Notes: generated by a model from the sequence alone, not told the origin. A DNA stretch of 64,000 nt from Dioscorea cayenensis subsp. rotundata (GCF_009730915.1 NC_052488.1:21756305-21820304); one strand, 5' to 3'. Positions 35,890-51,113 are shown, counted from the stretch's first letter. Made by a program: numbers and translations.

Positions 35890-37780
35890 TGGTTGTGGGA
35901 GAAGAGGTTGAGTTCAACAAGGACTTGGTCTTAAAAATTGAAAGGGAGTGGTTGTAAATGCAAGCAATATATATATATATAATAAATATAAAGGTTAGCT
36001 ATCAAAAGAATAGTGTGACAAAAGAATCTATGGCCCAGCCAGCATCAATGTTTTAACTTGTATATCATGGAGAATGAATTATCAATTGAATTCATTGGTT
36101 TTTAAGTTTGATAAATTAGATCATAATGTTTATTTTGAGTTGAAGATTGTGATGAGATGAAGCTTGAATGGGTTTTCATTAATTGAACATTTTGTACACA
36201 AGAAAGAAAGGAAAGGTGCTGGAATGTTAGTAATGGTTGGTCTCAGTTGTTTGGTGTTGAGTGAGGGCCATCATAATGCCACCATAAAGGGTTAACTGTA
36301 CAAGTTCCTTATGTTTTTTTGGGGTGAAATTTTTGTGTAATTTGTTTATTTGTTTGTTAGTTGTTTTTTATTTATTAAAAAATTGTTATTTACTAAATGA
36401 AGGTCAGGTGATGAAATTAGAAAATAATCATTTGGAGTGAACTCAAAGTTTTACTAAAAGAGATATATCATAATACCTCATTTATCAAGTGCTAATGATA
36501 TTAAGGATCTTTTTTTATGAAACTGGGTGGTTCCTTCAGTTATTCAGTATGCTTTTTTTTGTGTGTGTGTGGTTATTAAACTGTAAGAAAACAATTGAAG
36601 AAAGTAAAGGTAATGCATGTATGTCCTAGATATTGGTTTTATTTTTATTTTATTTTAACAAATCTGATTTATTTATTTTTATAAGGTAAAGGGAAGATAC
36701 AAGCAATAGCATAAGGATGGATGGAGGGTTGTGATTGATGGAATGGGAAATGACAAATGAGAGCTTCTAAATGCCTTTTAGTGGGCTAGTGGAAGAAAGA
36801 GAGCTTTGGTAGTGTTTGATAGGTGGTGGGTAATAGAAAAGAGAATAATTGATGAATTTGGTGCTCCATCACTATCAGTATCAACACTTTGGAAAGTAGC
36901 TTTTCTCCAAACATAATGGCCATCAATAATCACATTTAGCCATTTCTCATATAAATTAAATTAAGCTTATGATGCACTGGGAGTTGCTTTTGCTTGCAAG
37001 TTCAAATGCTCTCTTTTATCAATGATGTTATTTTGGCTTACAACTAAACATATGAGGTCTTTTTATGGCAACTAATGATTTAACGGATTTATATTGAATG
37101 CTTAATGACAGCTCAAACCCATTTTATTTTTGTGTTAGTTATGAAATTAATGGACTCATAGTCATACCATGCTATTGACTTTGTCCGCTTCTCCCTGTCT
37201 CAACTCACTTGATCCAAGTCTATCACCAAATGATAATTTTGCATTTCATTTAATTGATATAATAATAACTAAAATTTGTTTAAACTAGAAGCTCAAGATT
37301 ATTAGCTGAATAATCTGATCTCATGAATTCTGGACATATTGCTGATGATCTCCTAAAAACTACTCTAGAGTGTAATGCTCATGAAAATTACATCATTTGC
37401 ATATAAACGTTAGTAGAATAACATCTCTATGTACTATTGCTTTTAACATGAGCAAATCTTGTATGATTGTAGTTATGTCCAATTCAGTCACAAACCAAAA
37501 ACAACCACACGCTTGCTGAATATTACAACGATAACTAAAAAAGAAAGGTGCAGAAAATTAGAAATGAATTTAAGAATGAGCAAAGGGCAATGACATAAAG
37601 AAATTGCAGAAATTATGAAGGCACTTGAGAAGCAGCAGTATGCAAAACAAGGTGTCAAAATTTGTCCAACTTAGTCATGACAACAAAATAAAAAATAATA
37701 CTGACAAAACACATTCCCGGAAAGATTACTCAGGCATAGACCTAAAGCTTAAATATGATGATGAATGAGTCTAGCGGCCT
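35890..37780. other. Spacer between TBL copy 2 and RPS7
   Basis: AT-rich, without recognisable gene, RNA or repeat. The first few hundred bases must hold the promoter of TBL copy 2. Confidence 0.5.
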
Positions 37781-37785
37781 TCAAA

Positions 37786-39436
<1,651 letters not shown>

Positions 39437-40921
39437 CCTGTTTGATCTGTGTAAAACTACAACACGACATTGGACAAAAAAACTCAATAAATATACGCCA
39501 ATACACCAATGAAAAACTAAAAAGGGAAAGTATATATCAGCAAAAAAAAATCTCAAGGGCAGTTCTTTCTGAAACAAGAGTTCAATATTAGATTCACAAC
39601 TCAATAACAGTAATTGTTTCTTACTGGCTAATAAAGTTTAAGTGCAAATTCCAAACATATTACACAAGTTACGTTTCACTTGTATAACAGAAAGACCAAG
39701 GAAGATGCTCTTTAAGAAATATTTAGCAATGAGTCAATCCTTAGGCTACAATAGCACTGGTTACACCAAAAAATAAAAATGGCCAGGTATGGCAATGGGT
39801 AGCCTCTGCCATGTATGTGCTGGCTATAAAGAAACTGATTCCTTAATGACAGTAGCATAGAAGTTGATGTGTTGACTCATAATCAAAGCTTCCATTGCAA
39901 AGAACTTCATTCTCTAAGATTTCTAAGCTACGCAAGCCATTGCATCACCAAACTAAACAAATGCCAAACGTCTTAATTCTTTAAAACATGCTCACAACCT
40001 ATCGATGCCTTCTTACTAATACAAACATGTCCGCCATTAAAAGAAATCATTAGCCATTTCCATAACAGCTAGTACTCAACTTGACCTTGTTACTAGGATA
40101 TTAACTTCTCATACCAACCGTTCATTATTGTCACTTTACAACAACAGATCAATACACAATCAATCTACAACTACCATTTTTTCCATTTTCGTATACCCTT
40201 TCATTTTGCATATTCAACTCACAGCTACATTTTACATCCAGTGCAGTTTCAAAAAAAAATTGTTAAATACGAAACAGCAACCAAAGTAAACTTCCTAAGC
40301 AATAGCTTTAGCCATAAATTCTCACAATAACATTTCTTCAACTAAAAAAAAAATACATTTTTGCAAAACAAACACTTTGCAATGGAAAAGGCTTCCAAAC
40401 TAACAAAGACCAAAGTGCTAACATTCTCAAGATGTGTTAACCCACAAGTAACATGAAGATAAAACTTAACCGCCAGGATACTGTACCACAATTCTTCACA
40501 CTCATCAAAAGATTCAATTTTCAGGCTTAAATAAATCCACAATCACAAAAAATTCCACCGTCGTCCTAAGTCGCAACTCATGGGCCAAACAAATCGATAA
40601 ACATAAAGATCAAAGCTCAGGGAAACATTCATCACACATTGCTATGAAAAAAAAAAACTTGTACAAACACAATCACCACAGGATTTACAGATCAAACAAA
40701 CATTACAAAAGACAACAACTCGAAATTCTCATCATCAGATAATGAAACCAAGTAAAGAACACAACAAACACCATTTGAAACTTGAAAAAAAAACTCAACC
40801 AACATAGTATATTCAACACTTTCTTCTTAAATCACGAACAAAGATCAGGAAAGATCAAAAGGAAAGATAAGAAGAAGGGAATCCGAGAGCTAAAACCCTA
40901 ACACTAGATGGATGGGAGTAC

Positions 40922-41049
40922 CTGAAGATTGGCGGGCGAGGAGAACGGAAGAGCTGAGGATGGAGACGGATTGCGAACAGCGGCGGGATTAGGGTTTCTC
41001 GTTCGCGGTTTTTATTGGCGCTTTAAATGGGCCAGGCCTTATTGGGCTT
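40922..41049 (-). promoter_or_regulatory. RPS7 first (non-coding) exon and promoter with telo-box and site II
   Basis: The donor CTTCAG|GTAC ends the 5' UTR exon at 40922. AAACCCTAA (telo-box, 40997-40989) and GGCCCA/TGGGCC (41028-41033), with a further AGCCCAAT near 41042-41048, form the telo-box plus site II pair known from plant ribosomal protein promoters, where TCP and PURalpha-type factors act. Confidence 0.7.
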
Positions 41050-41089
41050 GAAATTGAGTCCAGCCCATTTATATCTCTTGCCATGAATA

Positions 41090-41450
41090 TATCAATTATT
41101 TATTTATTTATTTATTTATTTTAACTCTTATATATATATATAGGAATTTATTAAAGTTACTAAAGTGCGCAAGAGAGCTCACATAGTTTAATATGCTGAA
41201 AATAATAATTTTATTGAAAACTATAAGAATGAATAAGAAATTTATTTATAGGACCTAGATTAATGTAAATTTGGAAAAAAAATTATAACTAGTAAATTAG
41301 AATATAATGTAAATTAAATAATAGACGGAGGTGAGCAACAAGGGGAGACTTGTTTTATACTTTTAAATTTTCTAAGATTATAAATTTTAAGACTGTTTTT
41401 TTTATTTATGGGCTTTTAATTTAAGTAAAGATGATTTTTACATATTTTTA
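41090..41450. other. AT-rich spacer upstream of RPS7
   Basis: TTTA-type runs and A/T-rich sequence; nothing recognised. Confidence 0.5.
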
Positions 41451-42640
41451 GGGAAGTTCATCATCAACTATAGAATTATACAAGATATAACAATAACAGT
41501 GTGGGAAACCTCCACATCTTTTTATCCATTATATATGCATTATATAATAAAAAATAAATAAAAGTGGCTTTAACAAAATTTAAATGAAAATAAATTTGTA
41601 GCCATTAATATAGTACTCCAAAAATATCAACTAGATTTAATTAATCAATGTTAAATATAAAAATCAATATCTTATGTATGACAATGTGTATACATATTAT
41701 TAAGACCATCCAAAATACTTTACCTTATATTTCTCATCATTCATATTTGGTCCACTTTTGAAACAATGACCTTTTTTAATGTCATAAATAATTCTGTACA
41801 TATTATTAGGTGAGACAATATTTAATCATAAAATGACATAAATATAATAAGGACAGTAAAAAATATATATATTCTTCATGCCCTTCATCTTTTATATATG
41901 CATTTTATACTAAAAAGAAAATAAAATATGACTTTATCAACATTTAAATAAAATTTAATTTATAGCCATTGATATCAATGATATGGTATTCCAAAAGTAT
42001 CAATTATAGTTAATTGATGGGTAAATTTTTTAGTAGGTCACTAAACTTTGACTCATTTTCACTTTGATCATCAAACTTCAATTTGCATCAATTTGATCAC
42101 TCAATTTTAATTTGATTTCAATAGGTAATAAATCAAAGGATTTCGGCCCCTCAAATAAACGATGTAGTTTCTTTTTCAACGACATGATAACTCCAATAGA
42201 CTTAATAATGTCATAGGGAAGACTAATTCGGATTTTTCAAACAACCATGTAATCGATTAGGAGTTGAAATTTCTCGATTTATTCTTCGGTGAAATCAAAT
42301 TAAAGTTTGAGTGACCAAATTGATACAAATCAAGCTCAGTGATCAAAAGTGAAAAATAAATCATGGGATTAAAGTGATCTAGTAAAAAATTTACCCGTTA
42401 ATTGATCAATAATAACCATCACAATCCTTAAAAGAAAATGATACCACAATTACCTTTTTTATATATATCCACTTTGCCTTCTAATAAATAAGCATTTTAA
42501 ATTTTTGTTTTCTCAATATTTATATTTGGTTTATTTTTTAAAACAATGACTTCATTTGATGTCATAAATAACTCCGTGCAAATTAGGTAAGTTCATTCTC
42601 AACCATTCACAAAGATACATACAACTAACAAGGACATCTA
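41450..42640. repeat. Degenerate tandem duplication, two units, second one split by a MITE
   Basis: Phrases recur in the same order: ATATGCATT, AGCCATT, GGTATTCC or GTACTCC, AAACAATGAC, TTGATGTCATAAATAA and CATATTTGGT appear in both 41450-41875 and 41876-42640. The unit is about 400 bases, non-coding and diverged. The second unit is interrupted by the element at 42019-42396. Confidence 0.6.
42019..42396. mobile_element. MITE (378 bp), Mutator-like
   Basis: Inverted ends of 23 bases: the left reads GGGTAAATTTTTTAGTAGGT and the right, reversed, GGGTAAATTTTTTACTAGAT. Exact 10-bp flanking duplication GTTAATTGAT at 42009-42018 and 42397-42406. A 9-11 bp duplication points to the Mutator superfamily. 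Non-coding. Confidence 0.8.
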
Positions 42641-42649
42641 CGGAAACTT

Positions 42650-42657
42650 CCTTGTGT

Positions 42658-42688
<31 letters not shown>

Positions 42689-44255
42689 TCAGATTTTATT
42701 TAAATTGTCAATGAAATATGAATGTATTTTATTGAATAATTTCAATAAATTTGTGATTTATCCACATTATTTCAATAAAGACAAGTCTAACCTATTTTTT
42801 TAAAGTTTTATTTTAATAAATTTGTGATAAATCTACAATTAGTAACATATATATATATCCTATTTTTTTTGAACTTTTTTTAATAAATTTGTAATTTATC
42901 TACATTAGTAATATATATATATATATATATGAATGTGTCTTATTAAATTATTTTTCCCCATTTTTTTGTTTTTATTTATAGATAATTTTATACAATAAAC
43001 TAAATTATTTAGATTCTACAAAATAAATATTTCTTTGCACCCACCAAAATTCTCTATTATGTTACTAATAATATCCCATTCATAAAAATGGTCACAATTT
43101 TTTTTTTTCTTAAAAAATAGATATTATATAAAATGTGAGTTTCATTGCTTACATCTAAATTATTTTTTTCAAAATATAAAAAATATAACATAATGGAAAT
43201 TATAATTTCCGCCATGTTTCCACACAAATTAACCATTAGCAATGTTTTTCCAGTGATGTTGATATACAACAAATATAATTCCAAACATGTCGACATAATG
43301 TTAACAACAGTGTGTCATTTGTTTGAATTTAACTAAAATTTTATTTTATTAGCAAGTCAAAGGCTGATAAAAATGTTTACATAAGAGCACGCTTGAGACC
43401 TCAACATTAATTAACTGTAAAATGAGATTAAAATTAATATATTATTCACAAGATATTCAACTTTGGACAGTGAGGACTACAAAATCATATCCATATATAT
43501 ATTAACAAAATGGTTAAGTCACATATGAGGGTGTGATATATATAGAGATTGGGTTATAAATTCATTCCCATAATCGTAAATGTTTTTTAGAACCACTGCA
43601 CATGGTATATTTTAAACTCTTAATAATGAAATATCTTTCGCACACTAAATATTTTTTTTTTTAGATCCAGATAAAATAATGTAACCTTCTCAAACTTATT
43701 TAATTTTTTTTTTTCTTCAATATAAAAGGGAAGCCACATGATTCGAATTTCGGAGATAAGGTCGGTGACTTTGGGGTCTTGAGTCTTTTGTCTCCATTCC
43801 AACCAAATTCATAAACGTACTATGATGTGAATAGTCATTAAACAAAAATGACAACTCAACCTCTATCTCATCATTTTCAATGGACCAACTCATTTCGAAT
43901 TCTACCGTTAGAAAGTTCAACATATTTATGGTTCACTTTCAATGGTCCTTTTTCTCATTTTGAATTAGACAGCTATTCTTTAAGAAACTAAAATAAAATA
44001 ATAACATAATTTCATTACCACTGAATACTAGCTTCATCCATGAAAACTTTGAAGTCTTCTCTCTAGTCAACAGTGTGAATTCATTGTGTAGATGATTTCT
44101 AGTTATGTTTCCACTTCACATGCACATTCACATGTATATTTGATTTAAAAGACATTCCATACGAGGAATGAATAATAATAATAATAATTCAATGGCAAAC
44201 TAAAATGAAACAGAAAACATACAAGTATGAGATAAGTTACATATATAATAATATT
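42650..44255. other. AT-rich spacer downstream of ZIP copy 1
   Basis: TA microsatellites lie near 42662-42688 and 42914-42930. ATGTCGACAT at 43287-43296 fits the zinc-deficiency element RTGTCGACAY, but it is on the 3' side of the ZIP gene. Short minus-strand frames at 43.6-43.9 kb have no family likeness. Confidence 0.45.
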
Positions 44256-44261
44256 TTAATA

Positions 44262-44893
44262 TCAAGCCCATTTAGCTAAGAGTGACATCAAACCAGTTCC
44301 AATGAGCAAAGAGATATTAATCAGAAGTTGAAGTTTCAATTTCTTTTGCACTCTTGGGTTCATGAAATCAGCAGCAAGAAGGTCCACAAGAGACATGTAA
44401 ATGAGAATCCCAGCAGCAGCTGAGTTGAGAAGTCCTTCAATAATCAAAGCTCTGGGACTATCCTCATCATAACCTTTAGAAATCCCAATCCCAATTGCTA
44501 TTCCAACTGGAGTAGTAAGTGAGAAAAACAACACCATTGTCACCATTGATCTCACTTTGAACTTTGCCTACAATAAATATACATATATTTACAAAACATA
44601 TATACGCTTAAAAAACTACTATTAATTTTTTCAATAATTTAAACTTATACATGTACGTACCTGAGCTATGCATCCACCAAGACCCATGCCTTCAAAGAAC
44701 TGATGAAAACTCAAAGCAACAACAAGAGGTCTAATGGCTGAAGGACTCTCTGATGCTCCTAATGATATTCCAATGATCACTGAGTGCACAACAATGCCCA
44801 TCTCCAACACCTAAACACCAATCAAATCACACGTACTCACTATATATTAACCCTAACCCTAATTAATCTTACAACTATAAAACAATTAAGTCT

Positions 44894-44933
<40 letters not shown>

Positions 44934-45514
44934 GAGATATATACCTGAGAGATGACACGATGGCGCATGAGTTCTGAGGAGACATGTGCATGGCCATGCA
45001 CGGCATGATTGTGAGCAAGCGTGCCACCTTCTTCAGCTTGCTTAGCCTCATCCACAACCAGAGCTGCCTCATTAGAACTAAACCTGGTAGTGAAGTAACT
45101 AGTGGCCATGGTGTCCACCATTAGAGTTCCAATGGCAGCGATCATAGCAGTGAAGCCGGCGAAGGGGAAGTCTTGCCAAGGGTGGCAGTCCAAAGAAGAA
45201 GATGTTAAGTTTTCAAAGGCGTCCGGCAAGATGTGGACGAAACCGGTGGCTAGAATGACACCGGCGGCGAAGGCTTTTATAACAAAAAAGAAGTCTTTCT
45301 CCGGTGAGATTACTGGGATCCATTTGCTTAGGATAGGGAGGCAAATGCCAATTGAACCGGCGACAAGGATGGAGAAGATGGCGGCGATCTTTAGAGGTTG
45401 AGCTTTGGATTTATCACGGTCTCCTTTGCCATCGTCACAGTCTGCATGAGCTGAGAAAGGGAGGAGAAGTAGCAAGGCCATGAAGAAGATGATGGAGATG
45501 CTTTTGAAGTTCAT
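44262..45514 (-). CDS. ZIP-family divalent metal transporter, 341 aa, copy 1
   Basis: ZRT/IRT-like protein that moves Zn2+ (and often Fe2+ or Mn2+) into the cytosol. Exons: 45514-44945, 44810-44661, 44567-44262, all phase 0. The start is the ATG giving [20 protein letters not shown], a signal peptide ending near AHADC. Eight membrane segments are laid out as in the family. The variable loop has a His-rich cluster [10 protein letters not shown]. The metal path is in [16 protein letters not shown] (TM4) and [16 protein letters not shown] (TM5). The C-terminus ends SLLAKWA. A CTATAAAG TATA box (45570-45561) is about 50 bases upstream. The paralogue at 53.2 kb shares exon phases and identical sizes for exons 2 and 3 (150 and 306 bases). 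Confidence 0.95.
44906..44932. repeat. (CA)n microsatellite in ZIP copy 1 intron 1
   Basis: About 13 CA units next to a TA run, close to the donor of intron 1 on the minus strand. Confidence 0.8.
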
Positions 45515-45579
45515 GGTTGGTGTGTTAATTTGTGAGGGCAAATGGCAACACTTGTGTGTGTATCTTTATAGTCAAGAGT

Positions 45580-47240
45580 TTGCTTCGCGTTGAATTAACA
45601 TGTAAATACAAACCGATATTGAAGGGTTGGTTCAATTAATTCAAGTGGTTTTAGGTCACATAAACAAGTGATTTTAAATTTAAATCTTTGCGTAAAAAAT
45701 ACGCATAGAGAAAAATAAGAAAGCCTAAGATATTTAGTTTAAATTGATTTAAAACGACCATTTTTTTTAAAGTTTTTCCAAACTAATTTAAAATATGTGG
45801 TTTTTAAAAAATTAACATGTAAAATGAAATACAAAGGTTTTAAGGAGCTTGACTCATCTGTTATAGAGTTTGACTCTAAGGAAATTGCTGTGTGAATGGG
45901 TGATACATGTCAATATATATAGTTATTTATTTTATAATGTGTTCTTTTTTAATAAAACAGTGGCTTGTTTATATTTTAGTATACTCTTATTATAGAGATT
46001 TGTTGATGGAGTCGTGTATATGTATGGCTGAGATATTACAGTTCCTAGGAGAAATTTATATGATGGATTTTTTTTTTAAAAAAAAATTTCTAGTTCTCTT
46101 GAGTTAATGCCTAATGGATGATTGGATGTAGTAGAATAGTTTTTTGTTAAAAAATACGTCTTAGAATTATTATATGATTTCCGACCAAAAGTTCATGGCT
46201 GTGCTTTATTTATTTTTTAAATATATTAGCTATCTTGAAAAATTATATTATATTATTTTGATATCGTAATGAATTAAGAGCTATGTATAAATATAATCCA
46301 TCAATTATTTAGTAGAAGAAGTAATCCATTGTGCATAAATTGTGGAATATTTAATATGATTTATTGTTGATGTTAAAAAAAAATTTCCTCATCTTACAAA
46401 ATTTAAAATAATATTTTAAATATTTTATTGATGATTGAAGATATTTTTTCTCTTCAAATTTTATTAATTTTGTTTCATTTGGTACTCAAATGGTCTAACC
46501 AACTCATAATCAGTCGCTTCTTACAAAATTGTCATGTGGTCTGTATTTTCAAAATAATAATAAATGATTTTCCATTTGTCCTAAATGTGTACAGTTAGAA
46601 TTAGAAGATGTTCTAATAACTTATTAAATGGAAGGTAATATTTGTACTTTTGTATATCTAGATATATACATTATATATTTTTTTTGGAAAATTTTGACAT
46701 GCACATGCATTGCCTGTACTACTTCATAGAATGCCAGGCTTACAATGGATGATGTGTCAATAATCAACATAAAATATCTATACATTCCAACCAATTGAAA
46801 GGTCTATGGTGTGTGTGATATATATATATATATATCTACGTTTTTTTTTTTTTTTTAATTTATGATACATGGAGAAGACAAGTGCCAAAGCATACACGCA
46901 GAGGTTAAATTCACCTCCTAGATAGTAGATTTCACATGAATAGTCTATGACGCAGAAAATCAGGTATCGATAGACCAAAAAATTATGGTCATGTATAATT
47001 AATTCATAACATATTAAAGTTAAAATATAAATTTCATATGATTTTCTTCTAACATCCAAGAAAATAAATTTTAAAAAAACAATGTAGGGCCACTTGTAAT
47101 TTTATTACATAAAACCTTAGAATTTATCCTTTTCACGGTTGAATTATATCAATCCTCTCTTTGATGTAATATTATAAATTAAAGCCAAAGAGAGGATTGA
47201 TATTATGAACATCATTTTCATAATATTATAAATTATCGAT
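45580..47240. other. AT-rich spacer upstream of ZIP copy 1
   Basis: No gene recognised. It contains A/T tracts, a TA microsatellite near 46819-46834, and an inverted pair of TCCTCTCTTTGATG-like sequences near 47153-47200. Confidence 0.5.
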
Positions 47241-47245
47241 AGATG

Positions 47246-50200
47246 GTTCGTGAGTAGCTCGGTGTTTGGCTCGATAAGGGCTCGTTCGTGTTCATCTCAT
47301 ATTGTAAACTTGCTAAGTTTGAACATCATTTTCAAGCTCGATTAATAAACGGGTCAAGCTTGATCAGCCAAAAGCTTGGCTCGTTTTGGCTCGTGATCAC
47401 TGTAAAAGTGAAGAATGAATTATGTTTTATCATTGATAAAGATGAACATATATATACAGAGAAAGATCTATGCATCCCTACAAATCAGTAACTGATTAGC
47501 AACAAATCAGGCTGTTAACTATAAATTAGTGATTACAATAGTATATACAAATCTTCTATTCTTAATATGGAAGATACGGAAGATTAATTTCCTAACACCC
47601 CCACACAACCCCCTCAAGTTGGACGGTGGATATCTTGTACTCCCAACTTACGTAACCATAGGAATAAAGATCTCTTTTCCCAGAGGTTTGGTTAGAACAT
47701 CTGCCAATTGATGTGCAGATCTTACAAACTTTGTTGTTATGGAGCCATCTTGAATTTTATCTCTTATATAATGACAATCCATTTCAATGTGCCTTGTACG
47801 TTCATGAAATACTGGATTCGCTGCAATATGTAATGCTGCTCTATTGTCACAATACAATTCAGCAGGTTCTTGTTGTAGGATTCCCAAATCTCTGAGCAAA
47901 TACCGAACCCAAGATAACTCACAGCAAGCTCCTGCCATTGCACGGTATTCTGCTTCAGCTGAAGAAAGTGAGACAGTTTTCTGACGTTTTGATTTCCATG
48001 AAATCAATGAAGGGCCAAGAAAGACACAATATCCTGTGGTTGATGACGATGTTTGCGTTCCACAACCCCATTTTGTTGAGATGTGTAAACACAAGAATGT
48101 TGAAAGATGACACTGTGATCGTTAAAAAAAGAACGAAGTGAGAGAAATTCTCCACCATTGTCACTTCGAAATTTTTTGATGCGAGAATCAAATTGAGTGA
48201 GAACATAACTGAAAAAGCGTTTTAAAAGAGATTGTGCTTCATCTTTGTTCCGCATCAAGAAAATCCATGTAAAACGTGTATAATCATCAACAATGGTAAG
48301 AAAGTAATAAGCACCAGAAAAAGAAGGGTGGCGATAACGACCCCAAATGTCACAATGAATAAGCTCAAAAGGTTTTATAGAAGAAATAATATTGGTATTG
48401 AAAGGTAGACGACTTTGCTTAGCCAAAGGACAAATAGGACAAGCATTATTTGACTCAACAGAAAAATTCAAAAAGTTCTTGGCAAGGAACCTCAGACGAG
48501 ATGGTGAGACATGGCCTAGCCAATTATGCCAGAGGTCGGTGGGTGAGATGGTGAGATTGCAGACTGATCGGTTTGAGGATGAGGAGATATCTGTTGCTAG
48601 TGCCATCAAATAATACAATCCGTCACATTGTTTACCCAAACCAATCGTCCTCGTAGCCAAATCCTGCAAAATACACCAATAAGGAAAGAACGTCACGGAA
48701 CAATTCAAGCCTCTAGTCAACTGACTCACGGACATCAAGTTGACTTTGAATGTAGGCACAGATAACACATCATGCAGATAATATACAGAATTTAGAGGCA
48801 AAGATCCTTTCGCAACAATATTTGTCCTTCCTCCGCTAGGCAATAATACTGGTGATAATGAGCAATTTGTATATGTGTGCAATAACTTAGATGAAGAAGT
48901 AATGTGGTTTGTCACCCCACTATCAATAATCCAATTGTGGGAAGCGACAGTGGACAAACTGGCTTTGTTACTGCATTCACATTAGAACTAGAGCCTTCAC
49001 CTTGATTATTGAGAAGTAACAAAAGCTGTTTGAGTTGGGCTTCAGACAAAGCAACTGCAGGCCTACCTTCATGCTGGCTTGATGCCTCAGAAACATGATT
49101 AGCTGAATAAATATCCCTATTTGAATTTTGGCTAAAATTCTTCTTTGATTTTGGGTGGCCTGGTGGATATCCATGTAGCTTAAAACACTTTTGGGTCCAA
49201 TGGCCCAAATCTCCACAATATTTGCATACAGGGCGACCTCTTCCGGAACCATGACGTCGATCTTTATCTTGGCGTCCTATGAATTCCCGTGCTTGAGGAG
49301 GAGATCCATTAAAACTTTGTAATTTTTGCTCAGTTCTTATTGTTGTAGAAGGAGTCGTCTTGCTGTGAATTGCTGCCATGGCTGCGATGCTAGTACTTGA
49401 ATCGCTGAGTAAGATCACCGAACTGAGGATGCGCTGCTTTTCTTCTTGGGTGACTAGTGAGTAAGCTTGTCGGATTGAGGGCAAAGGATTTATCAAGAGG
49501 ATTTGACCTCTAATTGCATTATAAGTCTCATTCAAACCCATCAAGAATTGTATCAGTTTTTGTTGATCTGCTTGTGTTCCATATGAAGCGTCTGAATATG
49601 TGGCCAATTCATCCCATAAGCTCTTCAGTTTGGTATAGTAAACAAAGATAGAGAGTTGTTCTTGTCGAAGAGAAGCTATATCTCGTTGAATCTCAAAGAT
49701 TCGAGGTGCGTTGCTTTGAGAGAATCGCTCACGAAGATCCTCCCAAACTTCATGAGCAGTGGGATAATATATCACACTGTCTGCAATTTCTGGATCAAGA
49801 GTATTGATGATCCAAGAATGGACCAGGTCATTGCACCGAGACCAAACAGCATGGCCTTCAGGATTAATTTCTTCTAAAGGAGCTTTGATAGAACCATTAA
49901 CGAACCCGAGTTTGTTTTTGGAGTTTAAGGCCAGCGTCATAGCCCGTTTCCAACTAGAGTAATTGTCCCGATTCAAGGATTTGGAGACTAGAATCATACC
50001 TGGATTGTCTGAGTGATGAGTGAAATAAGGATTTGAGAAATCTGCCTTCAAAGAATCTGCAGAAATTTCAAAACTGCCACTTTTCTTGACATGATAAGCA
50101 GGATGAGGAGGTGGTGGAAGCAAATCTTCACCGGCCATGATGATTGAAAAATAGATGCTACACAAGAGATTAAAGTGCAGCAATGATGAGTCAAGATCTT

Positions 50201-50490
50201 AGTCTCTCTCTGATACCATGTAAAAGTGAAGAATGAATTATGTTTTATCATTGATAAAGATGAACATATATATATAGAGAAAGATCTGTGCATCCCTACA
50301 AATCAGTAACTGATTAGCAACAAATCAGGTTGTTAACTATAAATTAGTGATTACAATAGTATATACAAATCTTCTATTCTTAATATGGAAGATACGGAAG
50401 ATTAATTTCCTAACAAACACAGCTCGCAAACAAGCTCGTGACCAAGCTCATGAACAAGCTCGTTTATAAGCTCGATTGTGAGCTAGTTTA
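47246..50490. mobile_element. GCTCG-rich repeat (likely DNA transposon relic) split by a Copia element
   Basis: Many GCTCG/CGAGC words occur at 47246-47400 and resume at 50416-50490, directly on the two sides of the LTR element. So the Copia copy landed inside an older GCTCG-rich repeat. Terminal repeats of this outer element were not found, and its family is uncertain. Confidence 0.5.
47401..50415 (-). mobile_element. Copia (Ty1) LTR retrotransposon, small and broken
   Basis: Two LTRs of 197 bases (47401-47597 and 50219-50415), each starting TG and ending CA, differ at three positions, all transitions. With a commonly used plant rate this is roughly half a million to one million years. Read on the minus strand, a primer site TGGTATCAGAG (initiator Met-tRNA type) follows the right LTR and a G-rich polypurine tract precedes the left one. 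Flanking 5-mers ATCAC/AACAC are a near-match target duplication. Parts seen in order: gag with a zinc knuckle (CKYCGDLGHWTQKC), protease/integrase region and RNase H region. At about 3.0 kb it is well below the usual 4.5-5 kb and is broken, with an estimated two or so breaks. A fossil, not a host gene. Confidence 0.93.
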
Positions 50491-50564
50491 TATATATATA
50501 CATGTATATGTATATTAAGGTGTATATGTGACTATGCCATTGTTGTCAATTTGAGTTACACATA

Positions 50565-51113
50565 TAGGGCTATAAACTACTATTCGAAGGCTCAACTCAT
50601 TAAAAGCTCGGGTTAGCTAGTTCATTAAGTTAAATGAGTTCGTAAGATAAACGAGCCAAGCTTGAATACCACCAAACTCGGCTCATTAACTCGTGTGAAC
50701 AACTCGTTTATTGTATAATTAAAAACTCGTTTATATTGTCATTTACAATTTTATTTGTAACAATTGTTAATATAATCAAACTCAAATCAAGTTGAGTCAC
50801 ACTTGATAATGATTCATTAAATAAGTTTACTAAATAAAAAAATAGAATATAAAAAATTTAGTCAAGCCTTAATCAAGCTAACGAGCTAAGTCTAAGCTTC
50901 GAATTTTCTTAACAAGTTGAGCTCGAGCATGAAGCTCGAAATAAGCTCGATCAGAGCTCGAGCTCGGTTAAAATAGTAATAAGCCAAGCTTGAACATAAA
51001 AAATGAAGCTCGAAGAAAGCTCGGCTCGAGTTCAAGCTCGATTAAATAGTAACGAGCCAAGCTTGAACAATGCAAAGCTCGGCTCGGCTCGGCTCGGCTC
51101 GTTTACAGCCCTA
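50565..51113. mobile_element. GCTCG-rich MITE-like element
   Basis: The left end TAGGGCTATAAAC and right end GTTTACAGCCCTA are inverted repeats with one mismatch. The interior is packed with AGCTCG/GGCTCG words, including GGCTCGGCTCGGCTCG near the right end. About 549 bases, non-coding. A clear target duplication was not found. Confidence 0.65.

Noticed and set aside
39450-40920. Box C/D snoRNA in the first intron of RPS7
   Set aside because: RTGATGA-like words occur on the minus strand near 40730 and 40640, but no properly spaced D box or terminal stem was seen.
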